From: Methylocystis sp.
GTDB taxonomy: Bacteria; Pseudomonadota; Alphaproteobacteria; Rhizobiales; Beijerinckiaceae
NCBI GenBank assembly: GCA_022843525.1
Contig: JALHNR010000004.1
Location: 1 to 38,072, forward strand
Length of the DNA: 38,072 nt
Direction of reading: 5' to 3'
A model generated the notes under the pieces. That model was given only the letters and a program-made list of their open reading frames with translations, did not search any database and was not told the DNA's origin. A program made the translations under genes and the position numbers. Positions 1 to 8,354 of this stretch are shown in pieces; the stretch's first letter is position 1; the number at the start of each line of letters is the position of its first letter.

Positions 1-43
1 CGCCGAGCTGTTTGGTCACCGCGATTTCGTATTCGTGGATCAT
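1..43 (-). CDS. Start of a tail-tip gene, possibly lambda K-like (partial)
   Basis: Only the first 14 codons are in the window (MIHEYEIAVTKQLG). The ATG overlaps the TGA of the upstream gpL-like gene in an ATGA, so the two are probably translationally coupled. In lambda-type tails the gene after L is K, a tail-tip assembly peptidase (JAMM plus NlpC/P60), so position suggests K. Too little sequence is present to confirm any domain. Confidence 0.45.
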   Translation of the reverse strand, partial: MIHEYEIAVTKQLG

Positions 44-765
44 CAAACCCTCGCGATGCCGGGGAATGCGCCGGTCGGCAGCACGCCGTCCTCGCCGAAA
101 CGCAGGCGGCAGTCGTTATCCTTGCGGCCGCAGCGGTCGAACGCCGCGGTGGTCGCCACGCCCTGGGCTGTGAAGGCCGCGGCGCCGGCGTAGGGACACG
201 GGAAAACCACGGGGTAGACGTAGCCGTCGGGGTGCGCCTGGGCATGGGTCGGCGAGTAGTAGCGATACCGGCGCGTGCAGGTGTCACGCACGAACTGACG
301 ACCTGGCAGCAGCTTGCCTTCCTGGTCGAACGAGGCCGACAGCTCCCATTCGATGAAAATCGGGTTCTCGTCGCTCTTGCGCTCGATGCGGTAGATGTCG
401 GGGCCGCTATAGGCGGTCGGATCCGGCTCGGTGCCGCTGTCGAGGAAGCGCGCGAAGGTGCGAACCCGGCTCAGCCCGCAGCCGGCCAGATCGCCATAGG
501 TGTTGACGAGGGACTGGATGAAGTCGTCGGAATTGGCGATCGTCAGCTTGGGCTGGGGCAACACGCCGCCCGAATTGCTCTCGAAGCCCTCGGTCTTGAT
601 GTCGACGGCGGTATAGGCCTGTCCGCCGAAGGTGATCGGGTTACCGTCGCTCTGCGCGGCCTGAACAAAATAATAGGTTCCGGCCCCCGCACTCGTGGCG
701 TCGAGCCGATACAGGAAGATCTCGGCGCCAGGAGTCAGCGACTGGGAAACCGCGGAGAGGGTCAT
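43..765 (-). CDS. Minor tail protein L-like, predicted Fe-S tail-tip protein
   Basis: This 240-residue protein matches the length and style of lambda gpL (Phage_min_tail_L family), a tail-tip component whose C-terminal domain binds an iron-sulfur cluster. Four cysteines occur in the C-terminal third, at about residues 163 (DTCTRR), 190 (FPCPYAG), 212 (DRCGRK) and 219 (DNDCRLRFG), fitting four-cysteine cluster binding. The ATG at 765 is chosen over the GTG six bases upstream because AGGTG lies six bases before it. The gene lies after M and before a K-like start, the lambda order. The palindrome at 795-810 lies just upstream. Family assignment is from recognition; cluster binding is inferred from the cysteines. 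Confidence 0.85.
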   Translation of the reverse strand: MTLSAVSQSLTPGAEIFLYRLDATSAGAGTYYFVQAAQSDGNPITFGGQAYTAVDIKTEGFESNSGGVLPQPKLTIANSDDFIQSLVNTYGDLAGCGLSRVRTFARFLDSGTEPDPTAYSGPDIYRIERKSDENPIFIEWELSASFDQEGKLLPGRQFVRDTCTRRYRYYSPTHAQAHPDGYVYPVVFPCPYAGAAAFTAQGVATTAAFDRCGRKDNDCRLRFGEDGVLPTGAFPGIARV

Positions 766-794
766 AGGCACCTATCTAATGAAGTGCCAATTAT

Positions 795-810
795 AAGTCA
801 ATACTGACTT
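795..810. promoter_or_regulatory. Operator-like palindrome, site 1
   Basis: Reads AAGTCAA-TA-CTGACTT, one of 17 copies of the AAGTCAG-NN-CTGACTT palindrome. It lies between the M-like and L-like tail genes and touches the M stop codon. Confidence 0.75.
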
Positions 811-1156
811 ATGTTTCAAGTCCGAAGTATTGCTCAAAGGTCGCGGTGATCGAATGAGCTTCATCCTTGCCGCGAGCGACCTTGGTGCAGGTCCATTTCC
901 GAATGTCGCCCTCGTCCACGTCATAGTAGAACGGAATGCAGCCCTTCTTGGCCTTGAGCCAGTTCTGGATGGTCAGCGCGTCCGCGGCCAGCAGCGTGTC
1001 CCAGGTCAGCGAGACGACGTCCTTGACGCTGTTGATGCCATCTTCGAGCTCTTGGGTGTAGCCGTCGCCGAACTCCGCCTTCTTGGTCTTGAAGGTGGTG
1101 TCGATCTTGGTGCCGGGGCTCTGGCGCAGCGGAGGCGCAAATGTGTCGAGTGCCAT
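809..1156 (-). CDS. Minor tail protein M-like
   Basis: This 115-residue protein resembles lambda gpM (about 109 residues, Phage_min_tail family), which acts at the tail tip. The family-like pattern FGDGYTQELEDGIN is followed by a Trp-containing stretch (SLTWDTL) and a conserved-looking WLKAKKG segment. The ATG at 1156 has GGAGG six bases upstream. It sits between the tape measure and L, as in lambda (H-M-L-K). The identification is good because sequence style, length and gene order agree. Confidence 0.82.
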   Translation of the reverse strand: MALDTFAPPLRQSPGTKIDTTFKTKKAEFGDGYTQELEDGINSVKDVVSLTWDTLLAADALTIQNWLKAKKGCIPFYYDVDEGDIRKWTCTKVARGKDEAHSITATFEQYFGLET

Positions 1157-1158
1157 AA

Positions 1159-4100
1159 TTACCTCCGTTTGCCGCTCAGCAGCCCGTTCGGCCGCATCTG
1201 GGTGCGCAATTCTGCGGCCATCATGCTCTTTACGGAATCGTTAACCGCCTTGGCGATCGTGGCGCCCATGCGCTCGTGATCCGCCTGCGACGCGCCGGGG
1301 CTGCCCTGCACCGAAACCTGAATGGTCGGCGCAATGGTGGCGCCGCCGCCGCCATACTGCTTGGCGAGGTTCTCCGGCCAGTCGATCTGCTCGCCCTTCT
1401 TGGCGATGATCGGAATCTCGTCGCCGGCGAGGGTCATGCCGCGGCTGCCGGTATGGAACCGGGGTGCGCCCGAGAACACCGACATATCGATCATTCGCAT
1501 CGAAGCGTTCTGACCCGCGATGCCGCCCGAATGGTGCTGAGAAAGCATGGCCGGCCCGCTCGGTCCGCCGAGCGAGAAGCCGCCGCCGCCCATGGCGCCG
1601 CCGAGGATCCCGCCGAACAGGTTCGACATGGCCGATCGGATACCAATCCGGACGATATCGGTGATGATCGAATCCGCCAGGCTCTTGAAATCAGCCTTCC
1701 CGGTCACGACCATCTTGGCCAGGCTGTCCGAGAAGCCGTCGATCCAGCCGACCGCGGACTTCTCCAGGTTGGAGGAGAAATCGCGGTAGTTCTGCAGCAT
1801 CTTGCCCAGCGGAGCGTTGCTGAAGGCCTGGGCCTGCTTGGCGGCAATCTCGCGCGCGGCCCGCACTTCGGCGTCGACACGCTCCTGCGAGCCCACGGCA
1901 TACTCGTTAACCCGCAACCGGATCTGGCGAATCTCCTCATTCAGGGCCGCGTCGCGTGCCTGACCTTCACCCATCAGGCCGCGCTCGACGATCTTGATCT
2001 TCTCCTGCGCCGCCATGTCGGCCGACTGAAGTTCCAGCGTGCGCTGCATCGCGACAGCCGCCTTGGCTCTGGCAAGGAACTCATCGGCCTGCGTCTGATT
2101 CCAGACGCCGGTATTGACCGCGGTGGTTGCGGCCAGCTTTTCGTTCTCGAACTCGCGCAGCATGGCGTAATAGCTCGAGGAAAACTTGAACTTCTTCTCC
2201 TCGTCGAGCCGCTGCTCCATGTCGGCCTTGCGCTGCGCCAGCGTGACATCCTGGATGCCCTGCTTGGCGATCGCGGACTCAATCGCGGTGCGAGCCTTGC
2301 GGCGATCCGAGGATGTCTCCTCGGCGGCGTCGAGCTCCTTCAGATCCGCCAGGCGCTTGGCGTAGATCGGGTCGTCGGCGTTCCGGTTGGAATTACCAAA
2401 AGGGCCACTGCCCTCCTCGATCTTCCTGCGGCCGGCCGCGTAATTCGACAGCTTGCCGCCGCCGTCCTCGCGGGCTTCGCGGATCTTGGCCGCGATCTCC
2501 TTGGACCAGTCGTCCATGCCCTCGATGACGCGCGCCGCGTTTTCCTTCTGAATGCGCAGGCGAGCCTCTTCGGAGGCGCGCTGCTCATTCGGCGTCAGGC
2601 CCGCCGGGATCGGCACGCGCGAATCGTTGTCGTAGACCGACTTGTAGGGTTTACCCATCGAAGCGCCGGCCCAGGCCTTGAGGTCACCGACGGTGGAGAT
2701 CTTCTTGAAGACGTCGGAGTTCGCCTTGATGGCATCTTCGAGCTGGGGAATTGACCGAACGAGGGTGTCGTCGGACTGGCTAAGCGCCGAGATAGCGCCG
2801 CCGCCGCCCAGAAAATGGGCGAGCTTCATGTTGGCGTCCGTGGCGTCCAGTCCCGCGTCGTTGAGCTGCCGGCCGTTCTGTTTGCGATACCATTCGACAG
2901 CCGCCTTCGACAGGTTTTCGTCGGTTCGCATCGCCAGCGCCTTGGTGCGATCAGTGTTCTCCCAATAGGTGCCGTCCTTGCGACTACCCATCGCGATGCC
3001 GCGGTTGATGTCGGGGCGCATTTCCTTGAGGAACTGAAGCCAGGTGCTTTCGATGAACTGGCCAAGCCCGGTCGCCGTGGAATTCGGGTTCTTGGCGAAG
3101 CGATTATTGCCGCTCTCGCTGGCGATAATGCGCTCATCGACCGAGCCATCCCGGCTGCCGCGGCTGGCATTGAACGAACGCATGCCGTTTGAGGCCAGCG
3201 ACAGCCGGCTATTCAGGCCATCGACGGCCGGCAACACGGCGCCGAAGGCCTCTTTCATAGCATCGGCCGCGGTCTTGGCCGCGGTAGCCATTTCACCGAA
3301 CTTGACGTTGATCTGCTGGATCGGGGTGAGCCCGCTCATGGAACCCTCCCTGACCGCGACGAACAATTTGTCCAGGTCGTTCTTGCTCGCGTTGGCGATC
3401 GTCGTGATGGCCTGCTGCGACTTCAGCAAAATGCGGTTCAGCTCGGCGTCGATCTGCCGCTGCTTACTCAGTTTGGCGGTGTATTCGTCGAAAATCTCCT
3501 GCTGCCTCAACAGCTCGTCGGTAGCAGCCTTGATATCCGCGTTGCTCAGCGGACCCGCGTAGTTACCCTTGGCGCGAGCTTCGTTGATCATGAACGCCAT
3601 CTTGGCGTATTCGCCCGAGGCGCCCCCGAGCTCCGCGCGCAGACCGGCAACCGAGGACTTCATATCCTCAGTCTTGGCCTTGGCCTTTTCGATCATCTTG
3701 TCGATGTCGTCGACCTTGTCGATCTTGATCGGGCCGAGCGGCATCGCACGCAGCCTGTTGGCCGCTTCGCGCGACCTGACCTGACGATCCAGCATTTCCT
3801 TCTGGAACTGAGCATCCATCCCCAGCGCCGTCTTGTCGCCCAGCGAGCGCAGGGTGTTCTGACGGTCGATCTGCCACTGAATCTCTTCGATCTCCTGGTC
3901 ATACATCGCCAGGCGCGCGGCGCGGCCTTCCGTCTGGTGAACCAGGGTCAACGCCTTATTGTCACCGTGCTCCTTCTGGATCGTCTTCAGCTTTTCGCCG
4001 TAGGCCTTTTCGCGCTCGTTCTGCTCCTTGTCGAAAGCGGTTCGGGTGGCGAGCAGACGCTCATCGAGTTCCTCGACCTGGGAACGCACAGCCGAGGCGA

Positions 4101-5667
4101 TCTCGCGCTGCTGAAACTTCTCGCGAGCCTTGGAGATCTGCTCCTGCATCGCGTCGATTTCCTGGCGCGACTTCTGCCGCTGCCCCTCGGCAAACTCGCG
4201 ATGTTCGGGCGTCAGGTTCATACTGTTGCCGGCGTGCTTGAGCTGTTCCTCGTCGACGTGCGACAGCGCCTTCCTGCGCTCCAAAAATTTCTCGGCGTTG
4301 GCGAGCTGCTTCTCGGACTGCGCGCCATATTCAATCATACTCTCGAAGGCGTCTTTTTGCTTATCGGCGAGCCACCCGAACTGAAAGGCAAGCGCAGCGA
4401 TGATGCCGACCACCGGCAGGGCGGCCGAGCCGACAAACATCAGGGCCGATCCAAGCGCCGGCAGAATGCGCGCGCTGGCGCCGGCCGCAAGCCCGATCGC
4501 GGCAGTCGCGTCGGAGACCGAACGAACGCCCGCGACCGTGCCACCGAGACCCGCAAAGCCGCTTCGCATTTGTGCCAGATCAATTGCCGCCTTGGCGTAT
4601 TCGGTCCGAATATTCCCGAACGCGCCCGTCATGGCCGAGCCGAATTTAATGAGGGTCGAAACCGCAAAGGCACTGCCGATCGCGACGCCGAGCGTGTAAA
4701 GCTCGCTGCGGAACTGAATTACCCAGCTGATGGCGCTGGAAATATGATTAACGACGGAGCCGAGCACCGCGCCGGCCTGCGTGGCGAGCGTGCTCATCAC
4801 GTCGCCGTCGAGCATCGTGTTGATTTCCTTCAGCTTGGTCTTGATGACCTCGAAGAAACCTTCGCCCATCTTGAGTGCCAGGTTCTGCATCAAGGTGGTG
4901 GACTGCGAGATCATGCCGTTGAAGGTCTTCATCTGAGCCTGGGCGGCGCCGCCGAAGGTCAGTTCGAACTCGACCGCGAGGGCCGCCAGCGAAGACTTGG
5001 CGTCGAGCGTGCCCGAGCCGATGATATTGATCAGCTGACCGGTCGAGACGCCCATCGAGCGGGCGAGCAACTCCACGGCGCGCGGCACGGCCTCACCGAG
5101 CTGCTGCCGCAATTCTTCCATCTGGATGACGCCCTTACCGGACATCTGGGTGATAGCGACGGTGGCGCGCTTGAGTTGCTCGTCGCTGCCGCCGAATGCC
5201 GCGATCGAATCGAGCAGGCTTTTGAAGCCGCCGCTCAACGGATCCAGACCGGTCGACTTCATCTTGACGAAGGTGTCGGTCAGCGCTCCGAGCGTGAACG
5301 GAGCCTCTTTAGCGGCGTCGCGCAGGAACTTGACCGAGTTCGCGGCATCCTTGACCGGATCGACCGCCTTGGACATTCCCTTCAGCAGAAACTGCAGCTT
5401 CTCCATTTCGGCGTTGACCTTGACGATGTCGCCGACCCAGCCACCCATGATATTGCGAACACCGTCGAAGGCGATGCGAGCCATGCCGAGCGCGATGGAG
5501 ACGTCGCGGATGGTGCCGAGAAACGAGACATTGACGTCGTTGAGACGCTCGACGGAACGAATGGTGCCACCGACATTGTTCCGGAATTGATTGACCGTCT
5601 CGCCCGCATGAATCATGCGGGACGTAAACGAGCCGTCTTCTAGTTCAATCTCGACCCGGATAGGCAT
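1159..5667 (-). CDS. Tail tape measure protein with embedded lytic transglycosylase-like domain
   Basis: The protein has 1502 residues and would set tail length and pass through the envelope during DNA entry. The N-terminal 300 residues match the tape-measure N-terminal domain (DTFVKMKSTGLDP, MEELRQQLGEAVPRAVELLA). A long hydrophobic stretch lies at about 402-434. Charged coiled-coil sequence fills about 440-700. Around residue 851 the sequence ASESGNNRFAKNP followed by TATGLGQF and STWLQFL is typical of a soluble lytic transglycosylase, with Glu851 the likely acid catalyst. The C-terminus (FKSLADSIITDIVRIGIRSA, then Gly-rich sequence) resembles the lambda tape-measure C-terminal domain. Its start overlaps the end of the GT reading frame by 23 bases. 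Very long open frames on the other strand are shadows of this gene. Confidence 0.95.
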   Translation of the reverse strand: MPIRVEIELEDGSFTSRMIHAGETVNQFRNNVGGTIRSVERLNDVNVSFLGTIRDVSIALGMARIAFDGVRNIMGGWVGDIVKVNAEMEKLQFLLKGMSKAVDPVKDAANSVKFLRDAAKEAPFTLGALTDTFVKMKSTGLDPLSGGFKSLLDSIAAFGGSDEQLKRATVAITQMSGKGVIQMEELRQQLGEAVPRAVELLARSMGVSTGQLINIIGSGTLDAKSSLAALAVEFELTFGGAAQAQMKTFNGMISQSTTLMQNLALKMGEGFFEVIKTKLKEINTMLDGDVMSTLATQAGAVLGSVVNHISSAISWVIQFRSELYTLGVAIGSAFAVSTLIKFGSAMTGAFGNIRTEYAKAAIDLAQMRSGFAGLGGTVAGVRSVSDATAAIGLAAGASARILPALGSALMFVGSAALPVVGIIAALAFQFGWLADKQKDAFESMIEYGAQSEKQLANAEKFLERRKALSHVDEEQLKHAGNSMNLTPEHREFAEGQRQKSRQEIDAMQEQISKAREKFQQREIASAVRSQVEELDERLLATRTAFDKEQNEREKAYGEKLKTIQKEHGDNKALTLVHQTEGRAARLAMYDQEIEEIQWQIDRQNTLRSLGDKTALGMDAQFQKEMLDRQVRSREAANRLRAMPLGPIKIDKVDDIDKMIEKAKAKTEDMKSSVAGLRAELGGASGEYAKMAFMINEARAKGNYAGPLSNADIKAATDELLRQQEIFDEYTAKLSKQRQIDAELNRILLKSQQAITTIANASKNDLDKLFVAVREGSMSGLTPIQQINVKFGEMATAAKTAADAMKEAFGAVLPAVDGLNSRLSLASNGMRSFNASRGSRDGSVDERIIASESGNNRFAKNPNSTATGLGQFIESTWLQFLKEMRPDINRGIAMGSRKDGTYWENTDRTKALAMRTDENLSKAAVEWYRKQNGRQLNDAGLDATDANMKLAHFLGGGGAISALSQSDDTLVRSIPQLEDAIKANSDVFKKISTVGDLKAWAGASMGKPYKSVYDNDSRVPIPAGLTPNEQRASEEARLRIQKENAARVIEGMDDWSKEIAAKIREAREDGGGKLSNYAAGRRKIEEGSGPFGNSNRNADDPIYAKRLADLKELDAAEETSSDRRKARTAIESAIAKQGIQDVTLAQRKADMEQRLDEEKKFKFSSSYYAMLREFENEKLAATTAVNTGVWNQTQADEFLARAKAAVAMQRTLELQSADMAAQEKIKIVERGLMGEGQARDAALNEEIRQIRLRVNEYAVGSQERVDAEVRAAREIAAKQAQAFSNAPLGKMLQNYRDFSSNLEKSAVGWIDGFSDSLAKMVVTGKADFKSLADSIITDIVRIGIRSAMSNLFGGILGGAMGGGGFSLGGPSGPAMLSQHHSGGIAGQNASMRMIDMSVFSGAPRFHTGSRGMTLAGDEIPIIAKKGEQIDWPENLAKQYGGGGATIAPTIQVSVQGSPGASQADHERMGATIAKAVNDSVKSMMAAELRTQMRPNGLLSGKRR

Positions 5668-6363
5668 CGGTTCTCATGTCTCCAATCGCATTCAGCAGCT
5701 TGATATTCATGACGGGTTTCCCCGGCACGGTAGAAGTCTCGATCTCAAAGACCGTGCCCATCTGAGCCGTCAGGCTCTCAAGCATGGCTTTGATCGACTC
5801 CCCGCTGTGCGAGTGGGCTGCGACCTGCAGTTCCCGGATGTCCTCTTCCGCAGCGATGCGGTCGATGTTCTTGTGCAGCATCCAGAACGTCCTGGCGGGT
5901 AATTCCAGGGCGTCCCGGTAGCCGATCGAGTAGAAATGCAGCAGCCGCGAAAAGAAGAAGCCGAAATCAACCGACTTGATCAGCTCGCCGTTGCCGCCAG
6001 CACGTTTCCCGCGCGCGCCGCCTCGGCGTTCTCCGCCTGCGCCTGCTTCTGGCCGTTGAGGCCGTGGGCGAGCTGCACCAGCTTGTTGAGCTGAAGCATG
6101 GTCATCTTCGTGAAGATGTCGTCCGGCATGGTCGGAAAGGCGCGTTGCAACATCTTCTTGGTGAGCCCGAGCTGACCAACCAGATCGTCCTCGGAAACGT
6201 TGTCGGCCGCTTCCTGCTCACGACTGTTCTTGATGAAATCGTCGACCGAGACCGGCTTCAGCTTGTGGTCTTCGCCGAAAATACGGATCACGATCTCTTC
6301 CTGGGCGACTTCGTCGAGGTCGAAATAGGTGACATTGGTCTTGTTGGCGGGTGCTTTGGACAT
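5645..6363 (-). CDS. Tail assembly chaperone GT fusion made by -1 frameshift
   Basis: The T part has no start of its own in a sensible place; its frame is open back into the end of G. At 6004-6010 the minus strand reads G GGA AAC in the G frame, a classical X XXY YYZ slippery heptamer, one base different from lambda's GGGAAAG at the same gene junction. Slipping back one base after G residue 120 joins 119 residues of T frame (RAGGNGELIKSVDFG, then FYSIGYRDALELPARTFW), giving 239 residues. In lambda, GT bridges the tape measure and the tail tube subunit during assembly. The T frame ends inside the first codons of the tape measure gene. Function and mechanism follow from family knowledge; the heptamer and open frame are seen directly. 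Confidence 0.85.
5980..6363 (-). CDS. Tail assembly chaperone G-like protein
   Basis: A 127-residue acidic protein directly upstream of the tape measure and downstream of the major tail protein, the position of lambda G. It is the unshifted product; the last seven residues (VLAATAS) lie after the slippery site and are replaced in the GT fusion. Its role would be to coat and stabilise the tape measure before tail-tube polymerisation. The start at 6363 follows a hairpin terminator and an operator-like palindrome, so its expression may be set separately from the major tail protein. Confidence 0.85.
   Translation of the reverse strand: MSKAPANKTNVTYFDLDEVAQEEIVIRIFGEDHKLKPVSVDDFIKNSREQEAADNVSEDDLVGQLGLTKKMLQRAFPTMPDDIFTKMTMLQLNKLVQLAHGLNGQKQAQAENAEAARAGNVLAATAS
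6004..6010 (-). other. -1 programmed frameshift site, GGGAAAC
   Basis: On the minus strand the heptamer is GGGAAAC, phased G|GGA|AAC in the G frame (codons GCG GGA AAC). It fits X XXY YYZ and falls eight codons before the G stop, inside the region where the G and T frames overlap. Confidence 0.85.
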
Positions 6364-6373
6364 GCGTTCCTGC

Positions 6374-6419
6374 TGTTAAAATAATGACTGCCAGCACGAT
6401 CAGGCGCTGACAGTCATTA
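6374..6419 (-). terminator. Hairpin terminator between major tail protein and G
   Basis: The arms TAATGACTGCCAGC (6382-6395) and GCTGACAGTCATTA (6406-6419) pair over 14 positions with one mismatch and a ten-base loop. On the minus strand the stem is followed by ATTTTAA. The right arm shares bases with operator site 2, so repressor binding and hairpin DNA overlap. It may lower transcription from the abundant tail tube gene into G and the tape measure. Confidence 0.65.
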
Positions 6420-6426
6420 CTGACTT
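6411..6426. promoter_or_regulatory. Operator-like palindrome, site 2
   Basis: Reads CAGTCAT-TA-CTGACTT; the right half matches the consensus exactly. It lies between the major tail protein and G and overlaps the terminator stem. Confidence 0.65.
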
Positions 6427-6452
6427 ATATTCCTGCCGAAGGCAAGAAGATT

Positions 6453-7319
6453 TTACGCCGTGGCCGTTTCATCGCCGACATAGAACAGGCGCTTGGTCGC
6501 GCTGTCCGGGTAGGCACTGAACTCGACCGGGAACAGACGCTCCTGATCCAGCTTGAAGGAGAACGACATCGCGCCGGCGGTCATTGCCAGCGGAATGACG
6601 AAATCCTCGGACGGGTCGGTCGGATCGTTCGCGATCGGGTGAAGCACGAGCTTGCGAGCCAGCGACAACAGCGAAATGCCGGCGCCGTTGGGGACCGAAA
6701 CGCCCTTCTTGGTGACAGCGGTGCCGCCCGCAAGGACCGCGCCGGAGACGGTGACGTTCGCGCCGGTCGCGAAGGTCGCGGCCAGGGTGATGGCATTGCC
6801 GGCGGTGCCGGCGTCGTCCGCGGTAACGGTCAGGATAGCCGCGGCACCGGTCACGGTGATCCGGGACACCAGCGCGTTGATCGAGGCGTTGATGGCGTTC
6901 TTCATATTCTGCGCCGAGATCGCGAAGGTGGCGCCGATCGCGACGTGGTTGGCGTTGAGCGGCGCCGTCTTGAACGTGAAGTCCACGCCGTTGACGGTGA
7001 CCTTGTCGCCGTCGACCGGAACCGCGGTCGAGAGGGTGACGGTGCCGCTGGCCTTGGTGCCGCCGTTCGAGAACAGCACGGCGCCCGGCATGATGCGGAC
7101 CAGGTTCTCCAGGGTGGTTTCCGCGAGCGGAACCTTGGCCTTGCAGGACCGGCTCAGAATGTATTCGTTGATTTCGGAGTTGCCGAACTGGTCGACCATG
7201 ACCTTCTTGGTCTGGGTCTCCACGGTCACTTCAACGCCGCCCTGGGTGTAGCCCAGATCGACGCCGTCGAAGGTCACCGAGCAGACGCCCAGCTTCACAT
7301 TTTCAGTATTGGAGGGCAT
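6453..7319 (-). CDS. Major tail tube protein with Ig-like insertion
   Basis: This 288-residue protein is in the lambda V position, before G/GT and the tape measure. The N-terminal half (VKLGVCSVTFDGVDLGYTQG, then VEVTVETQ) and the C-terminal half (FSFKLDQERLFPVEFSAYPD) have the look of tail tube subunits of the gpV/siphoviral type. Between about residues 92 and 200 lies a Gly/Ala/Thr/Val-rich stretch (GDKVTVNGVDFTFKT, AILTVTADDAGTAGNAIT) that reads like an Ig-like or bacteriophage surface domain inserted in the tube fold. AAGGAT lies nine bases before the ATG. Operator site 3 lies 69 bases upstream. Confidence 0.85.
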   Translation of the reverse strand: MPSNTENVKLGVCSVTFDGVDLGYTQGGVEVTVETQTKKVMVDQFGNSEINEYILSRSCKAKVPLAETTLENLVRIMPGAVLFSNGGTKASGTVTLSTAVPVDGDKVTVNGVDFTFKTAPLNANHVAIGATFAISAQNMKNAINASINALVSRITVTGAAAILTVTADDAGTAGNAITLAATFATGANVTVSGAVLAGGTAVTKKGVSVPNGAGISLLSLARKLVLHPIANDPTDPSEDFVIPLAMTAGAMSFSFKLDQERLFPVEFSAYPDSATKRLFYVGDETATA

Positions 7320-7387
7320 TGGATCAGATCCTTTTCCGAGCGCCGAGAATTACTGCCTTCTATTCTACGGCATATTGTTTCAAATAC

Positions 7388-7403
7388 AAGTCAGAACTGA
7401 CTT
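7388..7403. promoter_or_regulatory. Operator-like palindrome, site 3
   Basis: A perfect copy, AAGTCAG-AA-CTGACTT, between the cell-wall hydrolase stop and the major tail protein start. Confidence 0.8.
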
Positions 7404-7408
7404 ATATA

Positions 7409-7945
7409 TTACGCCTCGTTTCTGGACAGGGCGCCCGAGGAGGCCAGGCGGACCACCCGGATATTGGTCGGCGGGGTCGTCATCTTGGGCCGACGGATAT
7501 TGTAGAGCCGGTCTTTGCCGATACGGGTGATGGTGACATTATCGGACTGGTTGCAGCCCAGAACGTGGTAGGCCGAGCCGTCCTCGCCGACATAGAGCCC
7601 GACGTGCCCGCCACCGTTGCGGCTGAAGGTCAGAATATCGCCCAGCATCGCGACGCTCTGACGAATACCGACCGCGTCGGTGCCCCAGGACTTGGCCCAA
7701 AGCGGGGTCGCAGGCAAGGCCTTGGCGGCGCGCTTGGCCGCGACACCCATACCGAGGCCGCACCAGGGAATTCCATCGTTGGTGTAGACGTTGCGAACCC
7801 CGATCTCTTCAGCCCAGGCCATGATGACCGGATTGTTGCCTGGCCCAAGCACCTCTTTGGTGCCGTAGAGCTTGAGCATTTCAACCAGAATTCGCGGGCC
7901 GGGTTCGTTGGCGAGCCAGGCGTATTGGGCGGGAAGCGCGGTCAT
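7409..7945 (-). CDS. TIGR02594-type cysteine peptidoglycan hydrolase (lysin candidate)
   Basis: This 178-residue protein has the NlpC/P60- or CHAP-like pattern of the TIGR02594 family: NDGIPWCGLGMGVAAKRAA with likely catalytic Cys62, then GDILTFSRNGGGHVGLYVGE with likely catalytic His114, and YHVLGCNQSDNVTITRI. It would cut peptide links in peptidoglycan, either as endolysin or as a virion-carried hydrolase; its place between tail terminator and tail tube genes permits both. The start at 7945 is preferred because TAAAGGAG sits just before it and overlaps the stop of the upstream gene; an ATG eight codons earlier lacks such a site. No signal peptide is visible. Confidence 0.8.
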   Translation of the reverse strand: MTALPAQYAWLANEPGPRILVEMLKLYGTKEVLGPGNNPVIMAWAEEIGVRNVYTNDGIPWCGLGMGVAAKRAAKALPATPLWAKSWGTDAVGIRQSVAMLGDILTFSRNGGGHVGLYVGEDGSAYHVLGCNQSDNVTITRIGKDRLYNIRRPKMTTPPTNIRVVRLASSGALSRNEA

Positions 7946-7955
7946 GAGAGCTCCT

Positions 7956-8354
7956 TTAGGGCTGGACATACGAGGTGACGAAATTCAGCGACCACTCGAT
8001 GCTTCGCGAGGGGGTGTGCGGATAGACGATCGGCAGCTGGGCCGGGAAGATATGGTTGACCTTCATTTCCAGGGCGCCATCGAGGTCATAAAATTTACGG
8101 TTGAACATTTTCATGGACTGACCGACGCGCTTGGCCAGATCTTCCCCGGCCGCGTGCGTCGTCGAGCGGATGATCACCTGCAGCTTGCCGCGGTAGTAGT
8201 CGGGCAAATCAGGGTCGACCGGCGTTCCCGACAGCGGGTCGCGCAGCATGATGCCCTGCTGCACGTCGGCAGGCATCGAATGAACGAAAATATCGGTGGT
8301 GCGGGTGCCGAGACCGGCGTCTTCGAGCACCTTGGCGATCAGTTCGAGTTTCAT
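7956..8354 (-). CDS. Tail terminator-like protein
   Basis: This 132-residue protein lies between an HK97 gp10-like protein and the tail tube gene, where siphoviruses place the tail terminator or completion protein (lambda U, DUF3168-like). The DYYRGKLQVIIRSTTHAAGEDLA-type segment and the end WSLNFVTSYVQP resemble minor capsid/tail-terminator entries. Start and stop overlap neighbours through ATGA on one side and the lysin ribosome site on the other. The function is inferred mainly from position. Confidence 0.65.
   Translation of the reverse strand: MKLELIAKVLEDAGLGTRTTDIFVHSMPADVQQGIMLRDPLSGTPVDPDLPDYYRGKLQVIIRSTTHAAGEDLAKRVGQSMKMFNRKFYDLDGALEMKVNHIFPAQLPIVYPHTPSRSIEWSLNFVTSYVQP

Noticed and set aside
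795-810. LexA/SOS box as explanation for the palindromes
   Set aside because: Alphaproteobacterial LexA sites are GTTC-N7-GTTC direct repeats, which differ from AAGTCAG-NN-CTGACTT.
3937-5643. 568-codon open frame on the plus strand
   Set aside because: It lies wholly opposite the tape measure gene and has the Arg/Gly/Asp/Leu-heavy composition of a mirror frame in GC-rich DNA.
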